Shown: piece by piece, positions 1-10,052 of the stretch | Numbering within the stretch: the stretch's first letter is position 1 | How the letters are laid out: each line of letters begins with the position of its first letter | NCBI RefSeq assembly: GCF_047030795.1 | Contig: NZ_JBKYIC010000001.1 | From: Frisingicoccus sp902471845 | GTDB lineage: Bacteria > Bacillota > Clostridia > Lachnospirales > Lachnospiraceae | Direction: 5' to 3' (one strand) | DNA: 64,000 nt | Notes under the pieces: model-generated | Told to the model about the DNA's origin: nothing | Seen by the model: the letters and a program-made list of their open reading frames with translations, nothing else | Databases searched by the model: none | Translations under genes and position numbers: made by a program

Positions 1-2086
1 TGGAAAGATAAATCTTTCTTCTCCGCAGCTGATCATACACCGCAAGAAAAGAATTCAGCTTTTCCGTCAAAAACGGATTGTCCCCCTGCTTCAAATAGTC
101 CTGGATATTTTCATACACATGCACCGAACGATTCACCAGCCTCAGCTCAGCCAGCTCTTCGTCGTTGAGCCGCCCCATGGACGAAGTTAAGACTGCCGCC
201 ATGGGAATATCCTGAAGAGGATTATCCAGAATTCGCAGCATATTTAAAATGCCCTGAATTTCCACTGTATCAAAAAAGCCGGATGAAGTTTCGCCTACTG
301 CCGGAATCCCCATGTCTTTAAGAATCCGTACATAATCCTCCGTCCAGTTTTTTACCGTCCGGAGCAAAATCACGATGTCGCCGTATTCTGCTCTGCGGTA
401 TGCTCCGGATTCGGCGTCCATCACCCACAGTCCGGAAGTCTCATTCATAATCTCCCGGATACGCAGGCCCACAGCCCTTGCCTCCGCTTCCCGTTTCGTC
501 ATCTCCGGGTCATTTCCATGTTCTACCATAAGCCATTCGGCGCTCTCGGAAATTTTTTGTTCCGTTTTCGGATAGTCAAGTCCCGGATAAAGGGCCGCAT
601 CCGCATCATATTCCATGCCGCAGATTTCCGGCGTCATTAAAGATTCGAAAATCCGGTTGATACTCTCAAGCACACAGGCCCGGCTTCGAAAATTTTTATG
701 AAGGTCGATTCGCTGATGACTGCTCTCTTCCTTTGTATAAGTTTGATACTTTCCGAGAAAAATCTCCGGCTCCGCCATTCGGAAACGATAAATACTCTGT
801 TTAACATCGCCCACCATAAAAATATTCGGCTGCCCTTCCCGCTCTCTGGAAATGCTGTTTAACAGTGTCTCCTGAACCTGATTACTGTCCTGATATTCAT
901 CGCACATAATCTCTTCAAACTGCTCACTATATCCTTTTGCCACCGCCGTCGGTTCATGGTGTTCATCCAATAATATATTTAATGCAAAATGTTCCTGATC
1001 ATTAAAATCGATTAAGTTTCTCTGCCTTTTTTCTTCCCGGAATCTCTGTGAAAATTCCTCTGTCAGATGAATCAGCACCGCAAGTCCCGGTAAAATCCGT
1101 GCCTCTTTGGAAAGCACCTCTGACAAGCTTTCGGCAAAATAATTCTTTTTAAGCCATCCAAACACATCCTTGGCTTCCTGACGCAGGGTCTTCACCATAT
1201 CCACGACCGAAGGATCGGCTTCCGGCTGCTTTTTTCCTGACAGCCGCTTCCATTCCATATGTTGTATATGGTCATAAACATCGTCCCATGTTGTACATTC
1301 AAGCATTGCTTCCGTCTGTTCCAGATCTGACAAAAGCATCGGTTCATACAGGGCCGGTCCTCCGATACCAAGGCTCATATCCAGAGCTGTTTTCAGAATA
1401 TCCACCATCTCCCTGAGAATCCGATGGGTTTCTTCCATGATCAGGCAGACCATCGGACTGTTCTCCGCCCTTTCCTTCATGGCGCCCGGATTCATCGTCA
1501 GTGACTTTTTAAGCCACTCTTCCGGCCAGGGATAGCTCTGAGAAAAATCATAAATTCTTAAAATCCAGTCAGTCAGCCCCTTATCCAGCTTACCACTGGA
1601 ATAGGTCTGAGAGAAGGCAATAAATTCCTCTGTTTTTTCCGCATAACAATCCTCAAGAAGCTGCTCCGCCACATCCTGCTTTAACAGAGTAATTTCCTGG
1701 GGATCTCCGACACGAAATCCCGGATCCAGACCAATGGTATCAAAATGCTCCCGCAGTACACTCATGCAAAAACTGTCAATGGTGGTAATCATAGCAGAAG
1801 GGAGAAGCATTTTCTGTTTTTGAAGATGGGTATTTTCCGGATCATCCAAAAGTCTGGCATCCACAGCCGCCATGACCCGCTCCCGCATTTCTGCTGCCGC
1901 TGCTTTCGTGAATGTCACCACAAGCAATCGATCAATGTCCATCGGCCGGGTGGAATCTGTGATTTTTTGAATGATACGTTCCACAAGAACCGCTGTTTTC
2001 CCCGAACCGGCTGCCGCGGAAACAAGAAGACTTCGATTCCGTAAGTTTATGACCTGCCGCTGTTCTTCGGTCCACGATTTTCCCAT
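1..2086 (-). CDS. addA: AddA helicase/nuclease subunit, N-terminal 695 residues (3' end outside window)
   Basis: Minus-strand frame open from the ATG at 2084-2086 to the window edge. The start is preceded by GGAGGTGAGAGAAGC, a good ribosome binding site. The N-terminus carries Walker A AAAGSGKT (about residues 24-31), then VVTFTKAAAAEMRERV, and further in the UvrD-type motifs IMCDEYQDSNQVQ, FMVGDVKQSIYRFR and DLHKNFRSR. This is a superfamily 1A motor, the ATP-driven 3'-5' translocating subunit of AddAB, which processes double-strand breaks for RecA. AddA is normally about 1,200 residues, so the C-terminal RecB-type nuclease should lie left of position 1. It overlaps the end of addB by 40 bases, so the two are co-transcribed and probably translationally coupled. 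Identity is clear. Confidence 0.95.
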   Translation of the reverse strand, partial: MGKSWTEEQRQVINLRNRSLLVSAAAGSGKTAVLVERIIQKITDSTRPMDIDRLLVVTFTKAAAAEMRERVMAAVDARLLDDPENTHLQKQKMLLPSAMITTIDSFCMSVLREHFDTIGLDPGFRVGDPQEITLLKQDVAEQLLEDCYAEKTEEFIAFSQTYSSGKLDKGLTDWILRIYDFSQSYPWPEEWLKKSLTMNPGAMKERAENSPMVCLIMEETHRILREMVDILKTALDMSLGIGGPALYEPMLLSDLEQTEAMLECTTWDDVYDHIQHMEWKRLSGKKQPEADPSVVDMVKTLRQEAKDVFGWLKKNYFAESLSEVLSKEARILPGLAVLIHLTEEFSQRFREEKRQRNLIDFNDQEHFALNILLDEHHEPTAVAKGYSEQFEEIMCDEYQDSNQVQETLLNSISREREGQPNIFMVGDVKQSIYRFRMAEPEIFLGKYQTYTKEESSHQRIDLHKNFRSRACVLESINRIFESLMTPEICGMEYDADAALYPGLDYPKTEQKISESAEWLMVEHGNDPEMTKREAEARAVGLRIREIMNETSGLWVMDAESGAYRRAEYGDIVILLRTVKNWTEDYVRILKDMGIPAVGETSSGFFDTVEIQGILNMLRILDNPLQDIPMAAVLTSSMGRLNDEELAELRLVNRSVHVYENIQDYLKQGDNPFLTEKLNSFLAVYDQLRRRKIYLS

Positions 2087-5000
2087 GCTTCTCTCACCTC
2101 CTCATAAATTCGCTGCCATACTTCATCGGCAGACAGATGCATCAGACGGTGGTACTCGCAGCCCTCCACCTGCTCATCAAAACGGCAGATTCCCCGATAA
2201 CTGCAAAAATCACAGGCCGTCCTTTTCTTACTTCCATTAATCAACACATATGGATTTTTTGATATATCCCCCGACATCCAGCCCTCCGCCAGCTGCTCAA
2301 TTCTCCGATGAACCAGATAGCCAAGCTCATCCAACTGATCTTTGCTCGCAATACTGGATGTTTTTGAAAAAGTACCGTCCTTTTTCAAACTGACCGGCAG
2401 TACCTGGGGCGCCTCAGAAAGCTTTTCATCCATCCATGCCACTACCTGAGGATCATCATTGACTAAACCCTCCAATTTCAGCATGGAAGCAAGCTGATCG
2501 TCCAGTTCCTCCGGATTGCCCGGCATTTCCTCCAAAATCGGATCCTGGATATGATAATAAAACATCCCGGCCTTCACAATGGGCTTCTCCGGATGCCTTT
2601 CTTCTTCAATCCGCGCGATTGATTCCATGTAAACAACCAACTGAAGCGACAATCCATAAAAAATCTCTGTCAGATCAAATTCTTTCTGTCCCGACTTATA
2701 ATCCACAATCCGTACAGCCCGCGCTTCTTCACCGTCATAGACATCGTAACGATCCACCGTTCCGATCAGACGCACCCTCTCACCGACAGAAAACTTTGTC
2801 TCAAATCCGGCAGGGACAAATTCTCCTTTGCAGATCTGCTTCTGTATCGTCCAGGCCGTTCGTTTCGCCATACGGACCAACTGTTCCAGATAATGACGAT
2901 AGCGGGCATTTTCCAAAAACATGGCGGAGCCATACTCCATCCCTGTTTCCCGAACACACCGCTCCATCGTTTCATCCCTGAACGTATCGGGCATGGTGTG
3001 CCAATCATAGTCACTTTCCTCCACCGCTTTTGAAAACCGCTCCATCGACTGATGAAGAATATTCCCCAAATCCGGCGGAAGAAGCTTTGACGTTTTCCGC
3101 TCTTCCAGCCGCAGGCCTGCACTTAAAAAGTGAGCGTAGGCACAGGCCGCATATTTCTCCAATGTGGTAATACTGGCTCTCGGCCTCTCCCCATACAGAG
3201 CCTTTATGATTCTCTGGGACAGCGGACTCATACGCTGCGTGTCATACAACTGGGACAGCCAGCCGGACAGCTTTTCCTTTGTCCCGTCATGTTCCGAAAA
3301 CCATGCAAAAAGGGTCTGCCAGAAATCATTCCGAAACTCCGGCTTTTTCAATCCTTCCAGCAAATAATAACCACTTTCCTGCATACCGGTCAAAATCCGG
3401 TTCTCATCCCACAGCTCCGGTATTTCCGGTCTTAAATCCGGAAATATTCTGTACACATCATTCAGCAGTGTAGACGGCCGGATAGCCTTCCCGCTGCCGT
3501 CCATCTGGGCATAGGTCATCACAAGTTTCTGCTCCGGCTTTGTCATAGCTGTATAAATATAAAATTTCTCTCGGAAATTATTCTGCTTTCCCGTCGGCGC
3601 CAGTTCCACCGGACATGCAGCCAGGACTTCTTTTTCTCTGTCAGTGATCAGGCCTCCGACCGACACGGGCGTCGGAATGACCCCGTCATTACATCCAAGA
3701 ATAAATATAACCTTCACATCGCCAAGACGGGTTCGCTTTAAATCGCCCAGAACAACCTGGTCCAGTGTGGGTGGAATAACGCCTAACTGGATTTCCGCAA
3801 ATCCGGCTTCCAATATTTCCATATATTCTTTCAGGGAGACTTTCTCATTCTCCAAAATCTGCTCGCATTTTTCTAAAAGCTCGTCCACCGCTTCATAAAC
3901 CTGGGCATACTCCCGCTCACGGACAAAATCTCCCTCCGCCTTAAAGCTTTCACTGTAAGCCCCAAGCTGTTCCTCGCCATGAATTTCCTGTATAAAGGTC
4001 CGCAGCGCCTTTGTATAATCGCCCACCGTTCCCTGACGTCCCATTTCAAATAAGGGCTCCAGTTCTTTAACAACCTGTTTCCGGGTTTCATTGATTCTTA
4101 CAAAATCCTCCGGTCCAAAATCCCGGTACCGCTTGATAAATTTTTCACTCCACCGTTTCCGTCCCCGAATCCCCGTGGCTAAAAGATAATTATCCAGTAC
4201 ATCCACTTCGGATGCCGCCACAAGGGAATACCCGGAACGCAGATAGCGAAAAACACTTTCATATGAAAAATCTTTGAGTATAACGTCCATGCCGCTCCGG
4301 AGCATTTCCACAAAACTGTTCTCCGAAAGATTCGCTTTATCATCAATAAAAAGCGGGATTCCCACACTGTCAAACTGACGCCTGCACGCTTCCCTGTAAC
4401 GGCTCACATCCCCTGTGACCATGGCAAAATCTTTATAAGACATGCCTTCATCCATAACCATCCGTTGGATTTCTCCGGCAGCAAAACCAACTTCCTCTGC
4501 CGGATAGCCGAGAGCATAGACTTTCAAATGTTCCGGTATTCCCTGCCACGGACGGAATCTATGAAACCGGAATAAATGTTTTTCCATGAAATTTAACTCA
4601 TTCCGGCTGACCGCCCCTGGTGTGTCCAGTAAAATATCCGGCTCCTTCTCCACATTCAGCCGGATGCACATTTTGTTTAACTTCCACAGAGTCTCCTTGG
4701 TCAGATAAAACAACTGGTATTCTTGTCCCAGTTCATAAGGTTTGTCATGAACATCTATACTCAGACCAATCACCAGTCGTTTACACAGAAGCATCAGCTT
4801 TTCCAGGAGGCTGTACTGGGACGGGGTAAAACCGGTAAAATTATCAATATACATGATACTATCCTTCAGAATTCCCGAATCCGGCACCTTCTGAGCCAGA
4901 ACCTCCAAAAGTTCTTCAGACGTCATGTAAGTATCCGACATATATTCTTTAAAGGCATCATACAATATCTGAATATCCCCGAGCTTTTTCCCAAGCATGG

Positions 5001-5448
5001 TATGTTCGCCCACCTGTTTCCGGCTTTCCGAAAGCTCACTGGAGCGGACACTGTACTGGAACAGTTCGGAGAGCATGGATTTGGCCTGCCCGACAAAACC
5101 GCTTTTGCCGACACTGGATGCAAAAGCTTCCAGCTCATTCTTATGTTCAGACAAAAGTCTCCGGATGACCATACTCTTGCCCGTATCCTCCAAAATCGTT
5201 TTCCGGATGCCGCCGAGTTCATCGAACACCCGGTAAGCCAGTCTCGGAAAGCTGACAACATCCACATTCATAACACCGTGTCCCGGATGAAGTTCTGTCA
5301 TCTTCATCTGGGTCTGCATCGTATACTGCTCCGGTACCACCAGATAAAAATTCTGTTCCGGTGCTGCCAGGGATTCTTCAATTAATTTCCGGTACATTAT
5401 TTCTGAACGGCGGGTTCCGGCGCCGCCAATAACCATCTGAAGTGACAT
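2047..5448 (-). CDS. addB: AddB subunit of the helicase-nuclease, with degenerate Walker A
   Basis: About 1,133 residues, normal for AddB. I place the start at 5448 (MSLQMVIGG), behind AAAGGGG; an upstream ATG at 5523 adds 25 residues with no ribosome site. The C-terminal nuclease domain shows GTVDRYDV and VRIVDYKSG (about residue 915). The four iron-sulfur cysteines expected in AddB are visible: one in YAACAYAHF (about 767) and three in ACDFCSYRGIC near the end (about 1076-1086). Together with AddA the protein recognises chi-like sites and trims the strand. Oddity: the N-terminal nucleotide loop reads GGAGTRRS rather than GxxGxGKS/T, so the usual glycine and lysine are both arginine. A weak TGGAAG-17-TATGAT promoter lies just upstream of the gene. 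Confidence 0.95.
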   Translation of the reverse strand: MSLQMVIGGAGTRRSEIMYRKLIEESLAAPEQNFYLVVPEQYTMQTQMKMTELHPGHGVMNVDVVSFPRLAYRVFDELGGIRKTILEDTGKSMVIRRLLSEHKNELEAFASSVGKSGFVGQAKSMLSELFQYSVRSSELSESRKQVGEHTMLGKKLGDIQILYDAFKEYMSDTYMTSEELLEVLAQKVPDSGILKDSIMYIDNFTGFTPSQYSLLEKLMLLCKRLVIGLSIDVHDKPYELGQEYQLFYLTKETLWKLNKMCIRLNVEKEPDILLDTPGAVSRNELNFMEKHLFRFHRFRPWQGIPEHLKVYALGYPAEEVGFAAGEIQRMVMDEGMSYKDFAMVTGDVSRYREACRRQFDSVGIPLFIDDKANLSENSFVEMLRSGMDVILKDFSYESVFRYLRSGYSLVAASEVDVLDNYLLATGIRGRKRWSEKFIKRYRDFGPEDFVRINETRKQVVKELEPLFEMGRQGTVGDYTKALRTFIQEIHGEEQLGAYSESFKAEGDFVREREYAQVYEAVDELLEKCEQILENEKVSLKEYMEILEAGFAEIQLGVIPPTLDQVVLGDLKRTRLGDVKVIFILGCNDGVIPTPVSVGGLITDREKEVLAACPVELAPTGKQNNFREKFYIYTAMTKPEQKLVMTYAQMDGSGKAIRPSTLLNDVYRIFPDLRPEIPELWDENRILTGMQESGYYLLEGLKKPEFRNDFWQTLFAWFSEHDGTKEKLSGWLSQLYDTQRMSPLSQRIIKALYGERPRASITTLEKYAACAYAHFLSAGLRLEERKTSKLLPPDLGNILHQSMERFSKAVEESDYDWHTMPDTFRDETMERCVRETGMEYGSAMFLENARYRHYLEQLVRMAKRTAWTIQKQICKGEFVPAGFETKFSVGERVRLIGTVDRYDVYDGEEARAVRIVDYKSGQKEFDLTEIFYGLSLQLVVYMESIARIEEERHPEKPIVKAGMFYYHIQDPILEEMPGNPEELDDQLASMLKLEGLVNDDPQVVAWMDEKLSEAPQVLPVSLKKDGTFSKTSSIASKDQLDELGYLVHRRIEQLAEGWMSGDISKNPYVLINGSKKRTACDFCSYRGICRFDEQVEGCEYHRLMHLSADEVWQRIYEEVREAWENRGPKNSGRS

Positions 5449-5577
5449 CTCATGACCCCTTTCTGTACTGTTACTTATCATAGCACATTTTCCATGAGCC
5501 TTCCACACCCATTCGGATGTCATATTCTTTTACCGACCTGCATAGGTTATATTAAAGTATTCTGAAGGAGGCCGATT

Positions 5578-6015
5578 ATGGGTTCAAAAACACGCATCAT
5601 TATTCTTCAAATGAAGGAAATCATCTATACCATTGTTTTCGTCGTGTTAGCCCTGCTGATGATTTTCCTGTTTATTTATATGTTTTTCCTCAGGGATAAC
5701 GCAAAATCCAGTGAGCCGGCATCCGCACCTACATATACTCCGGGCGTCTATACCACCTCCATTGTTCTTGGAGACCACCCGGTCAGCCTTCAGGTGAGTG
5801 TAGACGCCGACCATATCAACAGTATTACAACAGCTCCCCTTGAAGAAAGTGTCACCGCCATGTACCCGCTGCTGGAATCCTGTCTTGACGATATCAGCTC
5901 TCAGCTCACCGCCGGCATCCCCATCGGTGAAGTCACCTATGATGATTCAAGCCAGTATACCGCTTCTATTCTGCTGAATGCCATTTCGGCAGCGCTGGAT
6001 AAAGCATCCAATTAA
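5578..6015 (+). CDS. Membrane-anchored FMN-binding-domain-like protein
   Basis: 145 residues, start fixed by GAAGGAGG seven bases upstream. One transmembrane helix spans about residues 14-37 (EIIYTIVFVVLALLMIFLFI), so the rest probably faces outward. The exported part begins TPGVYTTSIVLGDHPVSLQV and ends VTYDDSSQYTASILLNAI, which follows the outline of FMN_bind domains (G-x-Y ... V-D-A-D-x-I ... SGATxTSxxxxxAI). The flavin-attachment SGAT is replaced by SSQYT, so covalent FMN looks unlikely. It stands alone, divergent from addB and convergent with nadE. The family assignment is by eye only; the safe name is uncharacterised single-pass membrane protein. Confidence 0.75.
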   Translation: MGSKTRIIILQMKEIIYTIVFVVLALLMIFLFIYMFFLRDNAKSSEPASAPTYTPGVYTTSIVLGDHPVSLQVSVDADHINSITTAPLEESVTAMYPLLESCLDDISSQLTAGIPIGEVTYDDSSQYTASILLNAISAALDKASN

Positions 6016-6038
6016 AACAGGCGCTGCAGGGCGCACTT

Positions 6039-6077
6039 AAAAAGCCCCCGGAACTTCTGCTGTTCCGGAGGCTTTTT
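6039..6077. terminator. Bidirectional intrinsic terminator
   Basis: Hairpin with arms AAAAAGCCCCCGGAAC and GTTCCGGAGGCTTTTT around a seven-base loop. The A-run and T-run flank the stem on both strands, so it can end both the plus-strand membrane gene and minus-strand nadE. Confidence 0.85.
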
Positions 6078-6087
6078 CCTGTAAAAG

Positions 6088-8004
6088 TTAAATTTGAATT
6101 TTTTCAAGCTCTGCCTTCCACAGATAAGCGGAAGCGTCACTCGGCATCCGCCAGTCACCTCTTGGCGACAGGGCTACCGAACCGACCTTCGGACCATCCG
6201 GAATGCAGGACCGTTTAAACTGCTGAGTAAAAAACCGGTGATAAAAATTCTTCAGCCATTTTAAAATGGTTTCCGGTGAATATTCACCGTCAAAAGCCAT
6301 ATTAGCCAGGCGGTAAATCTTTGCCGGCGGACAGCCGAAACGCATCATATGATACAAGAAGAAATCGTGGAGTTCATAAGGTCCGACCAGATCTTCTGTT
6401 TTCTGAGATATTTCGCCTTCCTTCGGCGGAATCAGCTCCGGGCTTACCGGCGTATCCAGAATATCCAAAAGGACTTCCCTCAGAGTTTTTGATTCACAGA
6501 TATCCGCATAATAGCGTACCAGATGACGTACCAATGTCTTCGGTACCGATGCGTTTACACCATACATGGACATATGATCTCCATTATATGTTGCCCATCC
6601 CAAAGCCAGTTCGGATAAGTCGCCGGTACCGATGACCAGACCGCCGCACTGATTTGCCAGATCCATCAACACCTGGGTCCGCTCTCTGGCCTGTCCATTC
6701 TCATAAGTCACATCATGTTTTTCCGGATCCTGACCAATGTCCCTGAAATGAAGGGAAACCGCCTCCCGAATATTTACTTCCAAAAGCTCTGCCCCGAGTT
6801 CATGGACAAGCTGGCAGGCATTATTGTAAGTTCTATCTGTTGTTCCGAAGCATGGCATAGTGACCGCTTTAATCTCTTTTCGGTCAAGGCCGAGCATATC
6901 AAAAGCCCGCGCCGTTACAAGCAGCGCCAGAGTCGAATCCAATCCTCCGGAAATACCGACCACCGCATTTTTACAATGGGTATGGGCCAGACGTTTTTTA
7001 AGTCCCATCGCCTGAATGGATAAAATTTCCTCACAGCGTTTACGACGATCCCTGTCCGATGCAGGCACAAAAGGCCGAGGGTCCACATAACGATTAAGTT
7101 CCAGCGGCTCCAACGACATTTCAAAGCCCACACGAACATAATCCCTGTCCTCATTCTGGATAAATGTAGTCATACGACGACGTTCGCTCAAAAGACGCCC
7201 CAAATCCACATCGCCGTAAACAATGCCTGTTTCAAAACGCCTGGATTCAGACAGGCAGACCCCATTTTCACAGATCAGATTATGGCCTGGAAATACCAGA
7301 TCGGTCGTAGACTCGCCCTCACCGGCTCCCGCATAGACGTAACCACAGATCAGCCGGGCCGACTGACTGTTCACCAGTTCCTTCCGGTAAACATCCTTTC
7401 CCGTCGTCTCATCACTGGCAGATACGTTAAAAATCATCGTTGCTCCCGCCAGCGCATGGGATATGCTCGGAGGATTCGGAGCCCATAAATCTTCACAGAT
7501 TTCACCGCCGATGACCAGTCCCGGCATATTCGTGCAGGCAAAAAGAAGATGGGTTCCAAACCATGTTTCCTGTCCGGCCAGCGTAATTAAAATCGGTTTC
7601 TTTGGTCCCCGTTCAAAATGACGTGCCTCATAAAATTCAGAATAATTCGGAATAAAGGTCTTCGGTACGACGCCGAGAATAACACCTTCTTTAAAAACAA
7701 CGGCCACGTTGTATAATTTTCCATTCACTGTGAGCGGCATACCAACAACGCCGATAATATCCATGTCTCTGGACGCCTCAAGAAGCTTTTCCAGCGCATC
7801 TACACAGCCTGCTAACAGCAGTTCCTGAAGAAAAAGGTCTCCACAGGTATAGCCGGTCATACAAAGTTCGGGAAATACGATCATCCGTGCCTTCTGCTCC
7901 CAGGCTTCTTTCAGCATCCTTTCCACCTGTTTCCGGTTATAATCACAGTCCGCCACCTGAATTTCCGGCGTTGCCGCCGCCACTCTGATAAATCCGTCCT
8001 TCAT
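6088..8004 (-). CDS. nadE: Glutamine-dependent NAD+ synthase
   Basis: 638 residues from the ATG at 8004, chosen because GGAGG sits eight bases upstream; a TTG at 8019 lies inside that ribosome site. The N-terminal nitrilase-type glutaminase has its triad Glu46 (FPELCMTGY), Lys115 (VVPKTFIPNY) and Cys170 (GGEICEDLW). The C-terminal ATP-pyrophosphatase synthetase has the P-loop SGGLDST (about 352-358). It amidates deamido-NAD+ using glutamine, the last step of NAD synthesis. Length and two-domain order match the bacterial glutamine-dependent type. It lies 21 bases after fbp, so it is probably in the same transcript. Confidence 0.95.
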   Translation of the reverse strand: MKDGFIRVAAATPEIQVADCDYNRKQVERMLKEAWEQKARMIVFPELCMTGYTCGDLFLQELLLAGCVDALEKLLEASRDMDIIGVVGMPLTVNGKLYNVAVVFKEGVILGVVPKTFIPNYSEFYEARHFERGPKKPILITLAGQETWFGTHLLFACTNMPGLVIGGEICEDLWAPNPPSISHALAGATMIFNVSASDETTGKDVYRKELVNSQSARLICGYVYAGAGEGESTTDLVFPGHNLICENGVCLSESRRFETGIVYGDVDLGRLLSERRRMTTFIQNEDRDYVRVGFEMSLEPLELNRYVDPRPFVPASDRDRRKRCEEILSIQAMGLKKRLAHTHCKNAVVGISGGLDSTLALLVTARAFDMLGLDRKEIKAVTMPCFGTTDRTYNNACQLVHELGAELLEVNIREAVSLHFRDIGQDPEKHDVTYENGQARERTQVLMDLANQCGGLVIGTGDLSELALGWATYNGDHMSMYGVNASVPKTLVRHLVRYYADICESKTLREVLLDILDTPVSPELIPPKEGEISQKTEDLVGPYELHDFFLYHMMRFGCPPAKIYRLANMAFDGEYSPETILKWLKNFYHRFFTQQFKRSCIPDGPKVGSVALSPRGDWRMPSDASAYLWKAELEKIQI

Positions 8005-8025
8005 TCCTGATTCCTCCAAATTTCT

Positions 8026-10032
8026 TTATTTACCCGCATTTTCCCGAAGCTTACCATTTCTGTAAGCCTTCAGAAGTAATTCCAGATCATCAATCTTCTG
8101 CTGAATCACTTTACCATTATCTGTATCTGCCACATACTTTCGTTCGGTCAGCTTTTCAATCACATTAATATCTTCACAGATATCCGTTTCTTCCTTAACG
8201 GCCTTTTCTGCACTCTCGAAAGGCAGATGAGTAACAAGCTTTAACCCGTAGGAATTGTAAACCAATGTATATCCGGCAATTCCCGTGGTTTTTTGATAAG
8301 CCTTGGAAAATCCTCCGTCGATAATGAAAAGCTTGCCATTACCTTTGACCGGGCTTTCACCTTTCTTCAATTTCACCGGCATATGCCCGTTAATGATATG
8401 AGAATCTTTCGGATCCAGTCCAAATTCCCGAATAATATTATCGCAGACCATTTCACTGACATTTTCATCTTCAATCAAACGATAATAAGGGTCTTTGCGT
8501 TCCTCATGAGTATCTTTTTCACCAAGGAAATACCGCTCAAACGTAGCCATCTTCTCTTTGCCGAATACCGGCGAATTTTCATTCGTCCATGCAAACCACA
8601 TCATATCCTGACCATAGGCTTTTTCCTCCGATTCAGGCAGATAATAGCCTCTGCGGACATTCTTTTCAATAAAATCATACAAAGCCTTGCCTTTATAGCC
8701 TTTTCCCTGAAGATAGACTTCCCTGAAACTGCCATCCTCATTCATCGGAACACAGCCATGATAATAGAGATTATTGTTATAGCATAAATACAGACTGCCG
8801 GATTTTAATAAAAACTGAACATGTCTCTGCAGCTTCTCACAATTTTTGAAATTATGAATCAGACGCTTCATAACTTTCTCTTCTTCCTTGGACAACTGAT
8901 ATGGGTCGCTCCACATGATTGTCGGGAATTTCGTATCCAGAAGCTTATATGTACTGCCGTCCACTTCCACAGTGCCTGTCTCCGGATCAATCTTATCCAG
9001 CAGCAGACGATTATCCATAAGCATTCCCGGACGCTTTTTAATGAGCTGTCCTTCCAGCTTGAACTGGATGATAGAAATGGCCTTGTGCATCTTCATCTCC
9101 GTCTGCTCTTCGATACGGCTCAGCATGTCCGCGTCTCCATGATCCTGAACGTGGAACAGCGTACAGTCATCATCCGCATAAACCTCCAGCGCAAAATTCG
9201 CCAAAGGCATGAGATTGATACCGTAATCATCTTCCAGAGTCGCCAGATTCCCATAACGGGCACAAATTCGGATGACATTAGCAATACAGGCTGCCTGACC
9301 GGAAGCCGCACCCATCCAGAGCAGGTCATGATTTCCCCACTGAATGTCCACCGAATGATAATTCATCAGATGATCCATAATCTCCACAGCGCCGGAACCT
9401 CTGTCATAAATATCACCGACAATATGCAGATGGTCAATGACCAGCCGCTGAATCAGTTCACACAAAGCGATGATGAAGGCTCTGGAACGACCGATACGAA
9501 TGATCGTATCAATAATCCCATTGTAATAAGCCTCTTTATTTGTAATCTCTTCTTTTTCATTAATTAATTCTTCGATGACATAGGCGAAATCCTTCGGCAG
9601 CGCTTTACGAACCTTGGAACGGGTATATTTGGAGGCCACACGCTTACACACCTGAATAAGTCGGTGCAGTGTAATCTTATACCAGTCGTCCAGTTCCGGT
9701 TCCTCTTTTTCGATCAAATCCAGTTTTTCCGCCGGATAATAAATAAGTGTGGCCAACTGCTTTTTATCCCGTATGCAGAGTGAATTTCCAAACTCATCGT
9801 CAATCTTTGCTCTTACCGCACCGGAACCATTTTTTAATACGTGAAAAAACTGTTCCGCCTCTCCGTGAATATCACTGAGCACATGCTCAGTCCCCTTCGG
9901 CAGATTCAAAATTGCCTGAAGGTTGATGATTTCCGTCGAAGCCGCAGCAATAGACGGATACATTTCCGATAAGACTTCCAGATACCGCGTCTGCAGTGTA
10001 TTAAGTTCACTTGTTTTTTTACTGTTTCCCAT
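8026..10032 (-). CDS. fbp: Fructose-1,6-bisphosphatase, class III
   Basis: About 668 residues, the size of Firmicute class III enzymes. Metallophosphatase signatures are present: VLSDIHGEAEQF, GDIYDRGSG and WGNHDLLWMG, followed by the long insert and C-terminal NGHMPVKLKKGESP and IDGGFSKAYQ that are typical of this class. It removes the 1-phosphate of fructose 1,6-bisphosphate for gluconeogenesis. The ATG at 10032 is preceded by GGGGGT with eight-base spacing; an in-frame ATG at 10047 has no ribosome site. It lies 20 bases after dapB and 21 before nadE, so it is part of a loose metabolic operon. Confidence 0.95.
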   Translation of the reverse strand: MGNSKKTSELNTLQTRYLEVLSEMYPSIAAASTEIINLQAILNLPKGTEHVLSDIHGEAEQFFHVLKNGSGAVRAKIDDEFGNSLCIRDKKQLATLIYYPAEKLDLIEKEEPELDDWYKITLHRLIQVCKRVASKYTRSKVRKALPKDFAYVIEELINEKEEITNKEAYYNGIIDTIIRIGRSRAFIIALCELIQRLVIDHLHIVGDIYDRGSGAVEIMDHLMNYHSVDIQWGNHDLLWMGAASGQAACIANVIRICARYGNLATLEDDYGINLMPLANFALEVYADDDCTLFHVQDHGDADMLSRIEEQTEMKMHKAISIIQFKLEGQLIKKRPGMLMDNRLLLDKIDPETGTVEVDGSTYKLLDTKFPTIMWSDPYQLSKEEEKVMKRLIHNFKNCEKLQRHVQFLLKSGSLYLCYNNNLYYHGCVPMNEDGSFREVYLQGKGYKGKALYDFIEKNVRRGYYLPESEEKAYGQDMMWFAWTNENSPVFGKEKMATFERYFLGEKDTHEERKDPYYRLIEDENVSEMVCDNIIREFGLDPKDSHIINGHMPVKLKKGESPVKGNGKLFIIDGGFSKAYQKTTGIAGYTLVYNSYGLKLVTHLPFESAEKAVKEETDICEDINVIEKLTERKYVADTDNGKVIQQKIDDLELLLKAYRNGKLRENAGK

Positions 10033-10052
10033 AATTGCAACCCCCATCCGTT

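Noticed and set aside
4723..5385. A 220-codon plus-strand frame antisense to addB
   Set aside because: Opposite a conserved gene, no recognisable domain, no ribosome site.
8821..9567. A 248-codon plus-strand frame antisense to fbp
   Set aside because: It lies wholly inside a conserved gene, has no family features or ribosome site, and looks like a codon-bias shadow.
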